Of a DNA stretch of 64,000 bases, positions 1 through 8,778 are shown piece after piece. Each line of letters starts with the position of its first letter. Position 1 is the first letter of the stretch. The notes under the pieces were generated by a model. The model had not been told where the DNA came from, did no database searches, and saw nothing but the letters and a program-made list of their open reading frames with translations. The translations under genes and the position numbers were made by a program. The stretch comes from Actinostola sp. cb2023 (Eukaryota; Cnidaria; Anthozoa; Actiniaria; Actinostolidae). The stretch is from positions 248,001-312,000 of the forward strand of contig JAUJYZ010000435.1 of the NCBI GenBank assembly GCA_033675265.1, given 5' to 3'.

Positions 1-301
1 TGTCTATGAAGTATTCAAAATCATTTTGGAGACTGTTCTTTTCCAAATTCTTTCCCCGGCGGCTTTGTATTACAAACAATGACTTACTGTGAAATGCAGT
101 CACAGCTAACTGGTTTTAAACAATGGTCCCTTAATTTGTGCCAAACTTGAGCTTATGCCGCTAAAACGGACATCTCTATTAAGGTCCTATTGTTTATTCC
201 TTACAAGCTGCTCCGCAGGTCTAGTTATCGGTATTTCGTAAACTGTTCTTATTTGTGCGCCCGTGGGGAGTTGTGGAGTTTTCACATTAATAGCGTGTAA
301 G
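1..301. other. no gene seen
   Basis: AT-rich sequence without a convincing open frame, splice-bounded exon or terminal repeat. I see nothing that identifies it. Confidence 0.5.
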
Positions 302-748
302 GTTAAGGCCGTGTGTCAGCAAAAAGCCGTGGGTCGGCAAGAAGCCGGGAGTCGGCAAGCACGTGTTGCGAGAAGCCGTGGGTCGGCAAGCGCGTGTTTC
401 GAGCCGTGGGTCGGCAAGCGCGATTTTTGAGAAGCCGGGGGTCGGCAAGCGCGATTTTTGAAAAGCCGTGGGTCGGCAAGCGCGATTTTTGACCATAGCG
501 TTTAAAAATGAAGAAGCCGTGTGTCGGCAAGAAGCCGTGTGTCGGCAAGAAGCCGTGGGTCGGCAAGCACGTGTTGCGAGAAGCCGTGGGTCGGCAAGCG
601 CGTGTTTCGAGCCGTGGGTCGGCAAGCGCGTGTTTCGAGCCGTGGGTCGGCAAGCGCGATTTTTGACCATAGTGTTTAAAAATGAAGAAGCCGTGTGTCG
701 GCAAGAAGCCGTGGGTCGGCAAGTAGCCGTGGGTCGGCAAGCGCGACC
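302..748. repeat. GC-rich minisatellite, GCCGTGGGTCGGCAAG core
   Basis: A 16-bp core, GCCGTGGGTCGGCAAG, recurs more than twenty times with spacers of a few bases (often CGCGTGTTTCGA or CGCGATTTTTGA). Two longer blocks share the spacer TTTTTGACCATAG and are offset by about 185 bp, so there is a higher-order repeat. The long open frames crossing it on both strands are by-products of the repeat and are not genes. Confidence 0.9.
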
Positions 749-1254
749 GGTTTTATGCAATATCACTGAAAATGGGTTATTGTTAGAGACAATGATACAC
801 ATACATTGAAAGTGAAAAATGTTAACACACATACGAACATTCTGACTCTTATTGAACTCTACGGATGGACCTAATTTTTAGCTAGTAAGTTTATCATGGC
901 TTTAGTGGGAAAAGCTAAATACCGTTAGTCACCCAATTCCTCTGTGATTTAATTGAACTCTCTCATCAGGAATTCAAAATGTAGGTCAAAAGGTGTTGCT
1001 AGCATTTGGGTGCCTGTGGGTTTCAGTTCTTTGTCGGAATTTTTCCCCTAGGTGTGTATCCTAGACTTTGTTTATATTTTAATCTCGCATGCATAATTCG
1101 TTTATTTTATCTATTTTATCCCATTTTGTTTTAGTACGTGTTATTTTTAATCACTTTGGTTTGCCTTCCGCATGGTAAAGTTATTTCTTATGTATTGGGA
1201 ATTAATTAATTTATTTTGGATTTATTATTTTCGAGTTTATTTTGAATTAATTTC
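749..1254. other. no gene seen
   Basis: AT-rich sequence with no convincing coding frame, terminal repeat or tandem repeat. Confidence 0.5.
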
Positions 1255-1480
1255 GTGAGGTATTTATTTATTTATGTTATTTTTTATCAATTTTTATTTT
1301 ATTTTTTATTTAATTTGTTTTTATTATTTTTATTTTCATTTTTTTTCATTTTTTTTATTTTTTTTTCATTTTTTCATTTGTTAATTTTTATTTATTTTAT
1401 TTTTTATTTTTTTATTTTCTCTTTATTTTCTCTTTATTTTAATATTTTTAATATTGTTTACTATTATTTATTCGTACCCC
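1255..1480. repeat. T-rich low-complexity tract
   Basis: Almost entirely T runs broken by single A or C. The Phe/Leu-rich frame through it reflects base composition. It lies upstream of the first ORF of the YR retrotransposon and could act as part of its leader or of an intron before the acceptor at 1717-1718, but nothing proves that. Confidence 0.75.
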
Positions 1481-1718
1481 GGGCCTGCTACGTGACCTTA
1501 GACATGACTTACTGAGTTTGTTGTCAATAAGGAGAGCTAGAACGAATTATTCTTATACCTCGATGAAGTTATGCCACGGTTACTCAGTTTTTCCCGGTGG
1601 TTGAGGTACATACAGACGTACATAAACTTATTAACGAGTCTAAAACTTCTAGCGTACTACAAGTAGTACACTAATCGGGGACACTTAACTTAAATACAAT
1701 TACAAATATGTGTTTCAG

Positions 1719-2207
1719 CTCGATCTACTAAAAAAGAAGCTCGAGGACCTCCGACAGCTACAGGACGCTGGTTCGGTGGACTCGACGCTCTGCCACCTAA
1801 GAGAGATGTTAGCGAGACCCGTGCCCCTATTTGATGCACACGCCACTATGGCGGCGTTAGAAAACTTAGTGGACGTAGCGACAGAGAAGGCGTCCGCACA
1901 AGCGTCGAGGTACGCTATCATCCTGCGTCAGACACGCTCGCTGGTAGACGGTCCCTCTTTACAGCCACTACTACTTAAGCTCCTGGGCTCGGCTGAAGAC
2001 GTAGCAATATCAAAAGAGATCCAGAAGGCACTCAAGGCCGTGGCCGCAGCTCCGCGGCGCCCAGAGTTGCGTCGTATCCCGGGCCAGTACGCCAACGACA
2101 CGCGTGGGGCAACCACTTGTTACTTCTGTGGCCGCAGGGGCCACATCGTGAAGGATTGCTTCGCCAGAAGGGGGCGAGGCCGCTCGGGACGGGGTTACAA
2201 CTCATAG
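1719..2207 (+). CDS. gag-like zinc-knuckle protein of the YR retrotransposon
   Basis: An open frame of about 163 codons ends in a retroviral-type zinc knuckle, C-X2-C-X4-H-X4-C (CYFCGRRGHIVKDC), followed by an Arg/Gly-rich tail. This is the usual nucleic-acid-binding end of Gag and suggests packaging of element RNA. The N-terminal part is helical and charged and matches nothing I can name. There is no ATG in the frame. The frame is open only from just upstream of a pyrimidine-rich CAG at 1716-1718, so the start is probably supplied by an upstream exon, or the 5' end is lost. It lies about 340 bp before the RT block on the same strand. Assignment rests on the zinc knuckle and its position. Confidence 0.6.
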   Translation, partial: LDLLKKKLEDLRQLQDAGSVDSTLCHLREMLARPVPLFDAHATMAALENLVDVATEKASAQASRYAIILRQTRSLVDGPSLQPLLLKLLGSAEDVAISKEIQKALKAVAAAPRRPELRRIPGQYANDTRGATTCYFCGRRGHIVKDCFARRGRGRSGRGYNS

Positions 2208-2549
2208 CTATTCATTATGATTATTAGAATAATCTTCTGTGTATGAATCATTTGATCTCCAATAAAGTGCGATCTTGACCTACTGGTGTAGCTCTTTAGT
2301 CCACGCTTTTAGGTCCCACCTACTTGTGTAGCTCTGTGTAGCTCTTTAGTCCCCGCTTTTAGGTCCCCTGGGTGCGCCTTTCCTCCTGTCCTTGCCTTGC
2401 CGCGACCAGAAGGGTAAAACTAAACCAACACCCTATAACCTGCCTTCGGGCGGGTTACTGGTCCGGTTCGGCTAGTGGGTCCCTTCCCTGCGCTCCGCGA
2501 AGTTTTGGTAGTTCTCCTCACTCTTCTCCCATTTGATTTCTTTCTCCAG
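2208..2549 (+). other. inter-ORF segment with poly(A)-like signal and splice acceptor
   Basis: Non-coding. It contains AATAAA near 2262, two direct copies of a unit of about 30 bp with the core CGCTTTTAGGTCCC (near 2305 and 2355), and a long pyrimidine tract ending in CAG at 2547-2549, directly before the RT frame. Confidence 0.5.
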
Positions 2550-3867
2550 ATCTCCGAGTCGAATTTTAACGAATTTTGCGCTCATTACCAAAGCTCGCAA
2601 CATATCAAGTTTGATTGGTGCAATTGGGAAGGAAAACCCACTGGCTGGATCGGGCCACTACCCGCTGTCGAGATGGTCTCGGACGGTCGCGCATTCGCCT
2701 CCCCTCACATGCTCAGGTTTCGCGACCCAGATTCGTTCGTTGCCGGAAACCTCAGTGCTTGTGTTCCACAGTGGCGTTCGGGAGCGTTCGGTGTTAGAAA
2801 ATTACCCGAAAAAGGAAGAGATTCTCTCGTACATCACCGACGGTGTTAATGTGTTCCACTTCTTCGCTCCATTCAAAGGCTCTTTTCAGGGAAAGAAGTA
2901 CTGTAGTAACATCCCGCATGAGGCCATTTTTCCCAACGCGGCATCCTGTGGACCGTTCTCAGATTTCATTTCCAAGACCATTATGGATAGAGTCATCAAC
3001 GGTTCCCTCCACATCGTGGGAAAGGTTGGGTCCTGTCACCCACCTCATTTGGTTCTTCCCATTACCATTGAACCATGCAAACCCCGAATGTGCCATGACG
3101 AGCGTGTCCTTAATTGTTGGATAAAAGACTGCCCTTTTTCCCTTGACTATCTCACTGACCTCATACGCTACGTAGGCCCCAATCATTTTCAAACCTCATT
3201 TGATGACAAGAGTGGTTATGACCATGTCCGTCTACATCCCAGCAGCTCAACCTTCTGTGGCCTCGAGTGGCAAGGGTGGTACTTTACCTATACCTCTCTA
3301 CCGTTTGGCTGGAAAGCTAGTGCCTTTATCTACCACAACATTGGCTTAGCGGCCACCAACCGTATTAGGTCCCTGGGCGTCCCATGCTCACAGTATATTG
3401 ACGATCGCCACGTGGGGCAGTTGCGGCTGCCGTGCAATCATTCAGAGCCTGCATTTGCTACTAGTCAACTCGCGCACATGGCAGCTTTCATCACGTGTTC
3501 CACACTGATCTCTTTGGGGTATTTTATTAGCCTAAAGAAGAGCGTTTTCGAACCTACCATGTCAATCCGCTTTCTGGGATACGTCTGCGACTCCCAACTA
3601 CAGGCCTTCATTTTGCCACAAGATAAGCGGGACAATTTTGCCACATTAAGGGAAACCATTCTAAAGAATAAATCCATCTCTCTCAAGAACCTGCAGAAGT
3701 TTGCCGGAAAGACCACCTCTTTTTCCCTTCTGGTTCCTGCGGCCAAGTTGTACACTAACACCGCCTATCAGGCTATCTCCAAAGCTGTCCGAGCCGGTTC
3801 GGCGAAGATCCATCTCTCAGATCAGCTCCGACAAGAGATTTCACATTGGCGGTTCCTGGAGGTCTGA
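2550..3867 (+). CDS. reverse transcriptase of the YR retrotransposon (frameshifted at its end)
   Basis: Encodes the RT domain that would copy element RNA to DNA. Motif A is FDDKSGYDHV and the catalytic motif C is YIDD (about 255 codons in), with SLPFGWK between them, as in DIRS/Ngaro polymerases. No ATG starts the frame. It opens just upstream of the acceptor at 2548-2549, so translation probably depended on splicing from an upstream exon. The frame ends at a TGA at 3865 right after HWRFLE, while the homologous protein clearly continues in the next frame into RNase H. A one- or two-base indel near 3858-3866 therefore broke the polyprotein. Confidence 0.8.
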
Positions 3868-4723
3868 GTTCCACCGTCAAGTTCAGCTCTGCTCAGACGC
3901 GTCCAACACTGGCTGGGGCGGTCGCTTGCTACGAGGCGTCATTTCACCCGTAGAAACTCGTGGTTATTGGAATGTCGACGAACGTAGTCTGCCCATCTCA
4001 ACTAGAGAAACGTTGGCCCTGCTCAGCGTGCTTGAAAGTCTTGCTGACGAGTGTGGCAACATGCGCGTAGACGTATTGACGGACAGCAAGGTACTCATCG
4101 CGAGCTGGGAGAGACAAGTGTCTCGATGTCCTGCCACGTCGGCCATTTTCAAGGAGCTCTTCCAGCTTTGCACATCCAAGAACCTGGGCCTGGCCCTTCA
4201 ATACATCCCATCTAAGGACAATCCCGCGGACGGCCCTTCTCGCTTTCGTTCGGACTTGGACGCCACGTTGAGCCCTGGTGCGTGGAGGCAGATAGAACGG
4301 GCTTTTGGACCCCACTCTATTGACCTGATGGCACTCCCTTCGAATACCCGGTGTGACGGTTCGGGTCGCTGTCTGCGCTTCTTCTCTCCAACGCCTTGTA
4401 AACAAGCATCGGGAACCAACGTGTTCGCCCAGACCATAGCTCCTTACGAAAACGCCTACGTCTTCCCACCCTTCATCCTTGTGGGCCCGCTGGTCAGATT
4501 CCTCCGCTCCCAAGGCTGTGCGTTTTCTATAGTGGTACCCGACATTTGCCCCAGGAAGTATTGGTGGCCCATACTCGATCGAGCAGCTATGGCTTCTTTC
4601 ATGCTGGGCCGCAAAGGAGACACATCTGTGCTTTTGTTCCCGTGCAAGTCAGGTCCTGCTTCGTGGGAGCCTCGCCCCCTCTTATGGGATTTATGGGTCT
4701 TCAGAGTCACCTGCTCCTCCTAG
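3858..4723 (+). CDS. RNase H domain and conserved C-terminal extension of the YR retrotransposon
   Basis: This is the +1-frame continuation of the RT polyprotein. The RNase H core shows LCSDASNTGWGG (first Asp), TRETLALL (Glu) and LTDSKVLIASW (second Asp), then NPADGPSR. The domain removes the RNA strand during reverse transcription. The following extension of about 150 residues has DLMA, a YVFPPF block and IVVPD followed by WWP, a pattern found after RNase H in DIRS/Ngaro-type elements. It ends at a TAG at 4721-4723. The frame is open further upstream, but that part is out of register with the RT and is not real coding. Confidence 0.8.
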
Positions 4724-4860
4724 GAAAGATCACTTAACTCTATTTGCTGCCCGTTGTAAATTTGTTGTCTCTTGTTGTTCTCAGTATTAAAACACTTTCA
4801 TTTTGCCTCACTCGTTCTGTTTTACCTTTGGCGCTAACTTCCCGTTTCCCCTCTTTCCAG

Positions 4861-5230
4861 CCGCTCGTAGAGACGCCCCGAATCTGGTGTCCGGCCGTAC
4901 GCTGCCCAGAGTGCGCCTTCCCCAACGACTCATCTTTTTCCTTCTGCCAGCAATGCGGTTATAAACGCGGACGGGTCGATGCAGAATCCAAGCCACAAAA
5001 TGTTCACGTCGATCTCGCTCATTTGGATAAGCGCCTAGACAGTCTTTCCTCGGTCCTAGAGAATAAGCAGTATAAAAAACAGAAAAATAGCCTCCAGAGG
5101 GAATTGGAGGGTTTCCTAGCCTCACTCCCTGCGACCAAAAGTCTACTCTCAGCCGCTCCCAAGGACATCGCCAGGTTTCTCGTTTGGAAGGTGATAAAGG
5201 GGGTAGAACTAAGGTCCACATCCCTTCGTG
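4861..5230 (+). CDS. zinc-ribbon N-terminal part of the YR retrotransposon recombinase ORF
   Basis: A zinc ribbon, RCPECAF followed by FCQQC (two C-X2-C pairs), is followed by a charged helical stretch and KDIARFLVWK. In related proteins that last block runs straight into the recombinase, but here the continuation (DKGGRTKVH) lies in the next frame. The sequence has an extra two bases or lacks one at about 5191-5193, right after the TGGAAG codons. The likely start is an acceptor: CTTTCCAG ends at 4860 after a long pyrimidine tract, and there is no ATG nearby in frame. It may serve as the DNA-binding arm of the recombinase. Confidence 0.6.
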
Positions 5231-6191
5231 CCCCCATTTTGGGTCCTCCAAGAAAACCTCTTGTCCTTGCCCCTCTCGTTTAGCCGCCGGGACAGTGGAC
5301 AGTCTCATAGGAAAGTTGCGCGCCATTTTCATCGAAGTTGGCCGCGGGGATAATTGGAACAACCTGCTGGGCGTGAGAAATCCCGCAGCACACTCTACCA
5401 TCAAAACCTACCTCAGGTTAATCCGCGAGGAACAGGCCCAAGCCCGGGTCATCCCCAAACAGGCGGTGCCTCTTTTCTTTGACAAGCTTCAAATTTTATG
5501 CCGCCACCTGAAAGCATCCGTGTTTCTTCCTGGCGCCACCCCCTCGCAACGCTATATCGCCGCGAGAGATTTGGCATTCTTCTGTCTGGAGTTTTATTCA
5601 GGAGACAGAGCGTCCGATCTTGGCCGGGTCCTTACCAAAGAGATTGCTTCCCTTCCCAACCGCGATGGATTACTCTTCCATCACACGTTCGGTAAAACCC
5701 TGAGAGGGGGAAATGCGAACACTTTCATGGTAAAGAGATGTCGGGACGTCGTCATCTGCCCAGTCAGTAACTTAGAACTTTATGTCCGCCTATGTGATCT
5801 GATGAAAGTTAATCTTCGTGACGGCTACCTCTTCCGAACCCTTTCCAGCAAAGGAGACGTCTCGGCATCCCCCTTTCTCGGTTCTGCTGTGGCGAATAGG
5901 CTAACTCGGCATCTGAGAGACGTTGGTATTAACAGCGGCGAGACAATGCACAGCTTCCGGAGTGGTTGCTCCATCACCTTATCCTTGCTTGGTGTATCCC
6001 CAGACGACGTCGCTAGACACGTGGGTTGGAAATCCCTCGATTCGTTCAACTATTACTCCCAAACGAGCAAAGTGATGGGAAGAGTGACCGCGTGGCCGTT
6101 ATCTTGGCCGATAGCACAGCTGCTTCTTCGCGACATTCGGAGCCAGCTGCAGCTACCGCCGGCAGGAATTTTAATGCTCATAATAGTGTAG
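5184..6191 (+). CDS. tyrosine recombinase of the YR retrotransposon
   Basis: A phage-integrase-type catalytic domain that would insert the circular cDNA by recombination. The catalytic set is visible: Arg in GDRASDL (residue about 142 of the open frame), H-x-x-R in MHSFRSG (256/259), His/Trp in ARHVGWK (279/282) and the nucleophile Tyr in FNYYSQ (290/291). An N-terminal SAM-like helical region precedes it, with AAGTVDSLIGKLRAIF. The frame is complete to its stop, but its upstream join to the zinc ribbon is broken by an indel near 5191. It is the last ORF of the element; a (TA)n run and AT-rich sequence follow. Confidence 0.85.
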   Translation: MEGDKGGRTKVHIPSCPHFGSSKKTSCPCPSRLAAGTVDSLIGKLRAIFIEVGRGDNWNNLLGVRNPAAHSTIKTYLRLIREEQAQARVIPKQAVPLFFDKLQILCRHLKASVFLPGATPSQRYIAARDLAFFCLEFYSGDRASDLGRVLTKEIASLPNRDGLLFHHTFGKTLRGGNANTFMVKRCRDVVICPVSNLELYVRLCDLMKVNLRDGYLFRTLSSKGDVSASPFLGSAVANRLTRHLRDVGINSGETMHSFRSGCSITLSLLGVSPDDVARHVGWKSLDSFNYYSQTSKVMGRVTAWPLSWPIAQLLLRDIRSQLQLPPAGILMLIIV

Positions 6192-7009
6192 AGGATTTAA
6201 CCCGTGCTTTCCCGTAAAAATATATATATATATATATATATTTCATACATGTTTGGTGTCCTATTTTGTAATTTTGAGTTTCGGGAGATTCTGCTCTTTG
6301 GGGGAATAGCTATTTGCTTGTATGCGCCTCTTTCGGGTTATGAGTGAAGTATGAGCAGCCCCGGCGAATAAAGCGGAGGTCAAATCTCATTCCTCCCATA
6401 ACTTAACCACCGAGTCTATGAGCGGACACATTTAGGAGTGAGAATGGGTTACTGTTCTCTTCACCGCCGGCTGCGTGTATCAACTCACTTCGATTCGTTT
6501 TTTAAAAGTTCTAAAGATCTCTAATCCCTTTGCAGTACTAGTACTGGATTGATAAATCCATCGGCTCTATGAATTATTGTGGTTATTTTGAAAACAAGAC
6601 GACACTGATTTGACGACACAAGGTTTGTGAATTCAGACTCGACCAGTCTCGTATTGATAATTCGGTGATTATCTTAGCGGCCGGCACAAGGCGCATGCGC
6701 TGTTGAACCCAATTAGTGATTTGGGGTCAACGAAGAACGGAGCTTATTTTTAGAGTCGGAGCTTCCACAGGAAGCCCGACTAATGAGAGACGCATGGGCA
6801 CCAACATAAACAAGAGCGAACTATTTGACCCGTTTGAGCATATAATTACTTCAGTACGTGTATAGTGCTATTGAGTCCTTTGTAAGCTTTTACTGAGCTT
6901 ATTTAAAAATATCTAAACAAAAACAAACGATGGAAGTTACCAGAACCATCTGATCCGATGCAACCTCAAGACGTACCAAATACGTCTGATTGGAGATGTT
7001 TATCTATGA
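6192..7009. other. no gene seen; 3' side of the YR element
   Basis: Holds a (TA)n run at 6220-6242 and then mixed sequence with no coding signal. A CCACAGGAAGCCC motif near 6765 belongs to a motif that recurs at element ends elsewhere in the window. Terminal repeats of the upstream YR element may lie here but were not recognised. Confidence 0.4.
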
Positions 7010-7075
7010 CTCAATACAATACAATACAATACAATAACTTTATTTATACACGATTAAAATTAAAGCTGAAAAGCT
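7010..7075 (-). repeat. LINE-type 3' tail with (ACAAT)n
   Basis: ACAAT is repeated about five times and followed by ACTTTATTTATACACG. On the minus strand this reads as a LINE/SINE-like 3' tail (TATAAATAAAGT) ending in a short microsatellite. It is a short fragment and the family is not identified. Confidence 0.4.
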
Positions 7076-7240
7076 TGTGGGGTCACCGACAAACAGTCTC
7101 CCTCGTCACGCAACTGTCATTGTCATTGTCATAACCGTTTTGTATGGCCGGCCTGTGGACCAATATTCAGTATTCCGAGCTATAGACTAGCCTGCGGAGG
7201 AGGCTAACTTTCGGAACTTTACAGTATATCAGTAAAAACG

Positions 7241-7276
7241 TTAATAGCCCGACTTCACGCTAGTTACTAGAGCGTC
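7241..7276 (+). mobile_element. Helentron-like 3' terminus
   Basis: AGCCCGAC is followed by a short hairpin and AGAGCGTCTTG. This has the same layout as the better-preserved terminus at 51200-51231 (GCCCGAGT, hairpin, GCGTCTTG). The matching 5' end was not located. Confidence 0.4.
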
Positions 7277-7544
7277 TTGTTTCAATCTAAATATAGACGA
7301 GAATATATTTAGATTTTTGCCCCTTGACCTCAGGTGCTTCTCCTGATTGGTTTGTGCTTTGTAATCTTTCTTGTGGGTTTGCGAAGAAAGAGGTCGTCGT
7401 GTTGAGATGCGTGTTGATAAGTCTCCTGGTCTCGTTCCCAGTCCCACTCGATTGCAGATTTATGACTCCGAGTAACAAAAAATAAATAAATACTAACTGT
7501 AACTATAGACTCAGCCCGGCCTTAGGCCTGGGCCCGAGTAATGA

Positions 7545-7866
7545 GAGTATTTCTTTCCTTCGACTGAGTAACATGGCTTCTCTCTTGTACAATACAATCT
7601 TGAAACTCGATACGAACAAATACTTCGCATTTTGTGTACCGATACTGATCACTGAATACTTCGCATTTTGTGTACCGATACTGATCACTGAATACTTCGC
7701 ATTTTGTGTACCGATACTGATCACTGAATACTTCGCATTTTGTGTCAGCTACGAAAAATTGAAAGAAAGCGCATTTTATAACTCGGGCTTCCTACGGAAG
7801 TTCCCGAGCAATAAAAAAGAAAGCGCATTTTCTAACTCGGTCACTTCCTCCGGAAGTGTCCGAGTA
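7545..7866 (-). mobile_element. non-autonomous Helentron-like element with 36-bp repeats
   Basis: Read on the minus strand, TTACTCGG-type 5' termini with a CCGGAGGAAG hairpin lie at about 7813-7866 and 7767-7802. They are followed by a 36-bp unit (core CTTCGCATTTTGTGTACCG) repeated about three and a half times at 7623-7745. The same 5' end and flanking sequence reappear at 49373-49490. The open frame through the repeats is a by-product. Confidence 0.5.
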
Positions 7867-8516
7867 ACAAGACGCTCAATTGAGCGTACACTCGGACAAT
7901 TATGACAATGACAATGACAATTGCGTGACTAGGGAGACTATGTGTCGGTGAGGACAGATAAAGATCTCCGAATCCTCCGTCTGCAGTACGTACTTCGAAC
8001 GTCCAGTTGAGGTTGCATATTCATGCGCATATGGTCAAATGGTTCTGATAAAGTTTTTCGTTTGTTGTAATGAAGGCGCGTTTGTTTTTGTTATAAATGA
8101 AACGACATCTTTCAGAGTGAGCCCACACGAATCGGCGTATGCGTTTGTATGTGAAATGAGCGTGTTTAAAGCCTGTGTTTTATCGGCCATAAAGATCCGA
8201 GCCGCCGGCTTCAGACGGATATATTTTTTAAATAAAGCATGTTGACGTTGTTGCGGTATATGCACTCCATTATAAAACATGAAACTATCTCTTTGAAATA
8301 CAACACTGTTCGGATATCATCGTCCCAGTTTTCAGCCAATCGAAACCCTGAAACAGACATTCCTGACCGATATGATCACATACTTCACATTTTGTGTACT
8401 ACCAAAAATAAAAACAAAAGAGCGCATTTTATAACTCGGACTTCCTCCGGAGTGTCCGAGTAATAAAAAGAAAGTGTATTTTATAACTCGGGTTTCCTCC
8501 GGAAGTGCCCGAGTAA
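7867..8516 (-). mobile_element. non-autonomous Helentron-like element, tandem with its neighbour
   Basis: The 3' end is at the left: AAGACGCTC, hairpin, ACACTCGG. It abuts the 5' end of the previous copy with no spacer. The 5' end is at about 8480-8516 (GGAAGTGCCCGAGTAA), and a second internal 5'-like end lies at 8427-8464. No helicase is encoded. Direct head-to-tail joining is typical of rolling-circle elements. Confidence 0.5.
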
Positions 8517-8542
8517 TTAATGTTCAAAAATACTCAAAGAAG

Positions 8543-8739
8543 AGGCTATTTCGCGAGACTCAGAACGACAATCCGATAATACACATGCAGTAAATAATAA
8601 ATAGTAAATAATAACAATAAATACCTAACCCTAATCCTAACCCTAACCCTAAACCTTAAAGCTAATATTTTTTCGAAATTATTGAATTAAAATGATGATA
8701 AATTATCTGAATGTCGTTCTGATTCTCGCGAAATAGCCT
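8543..8739. mobile_element. small hairpin element carrying interstitial telomere repeats
   Basis: AGGCTATTTCGCGAGA at 8543 is matched in inverted orientation at 8724-8739, and the inner arms also pair imperfectly (AACGACA and TGTCGTT). The loop holds a CCTAACCCTAA array (8624-8655), which is the animal telomere repeat TTAGGG on the minus strand. Confidence 0.6.
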
Positions 8740-8778
8740 TTCCCGTATTGGCAAAAATACCCCACAAGTATTCTGCTT

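Larger units (their letters stand above)
1540..6242 (+). mobile_element. degenerate YR (DIRS/Ngaro-like) retrotransposon
   Basis: A CCHC gag-like ORF, a YIDD reverse transcriptase, an RNase H with a C-terminal extension, a zinc ribbon and a tyrosine recombinase lie in this order on one strand. This is the gene content of tyrosine-recombinase retrotransposons. I could not find the terminal repeats (inverted for DIRS, split direct for Ngaro), so the ends are approximate; the right end is set at a (TA)n run. Two frameshifts show that the copy is dead. Each coding block is preceded by a strong pyrimidine-tract 3' splice site (AG at 1717-1718, 2548-2549 and 4859-4860). Confidence 0.75.

Noticed and set aside
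287..832. Long frames on both strands across 0.3-0.8 kb (Arg/Pro/His-rich repeats)
   Set aside because: They follow a GC-rich minisatellite that is open in several frames at once; there is no start context, splice signal or domain.
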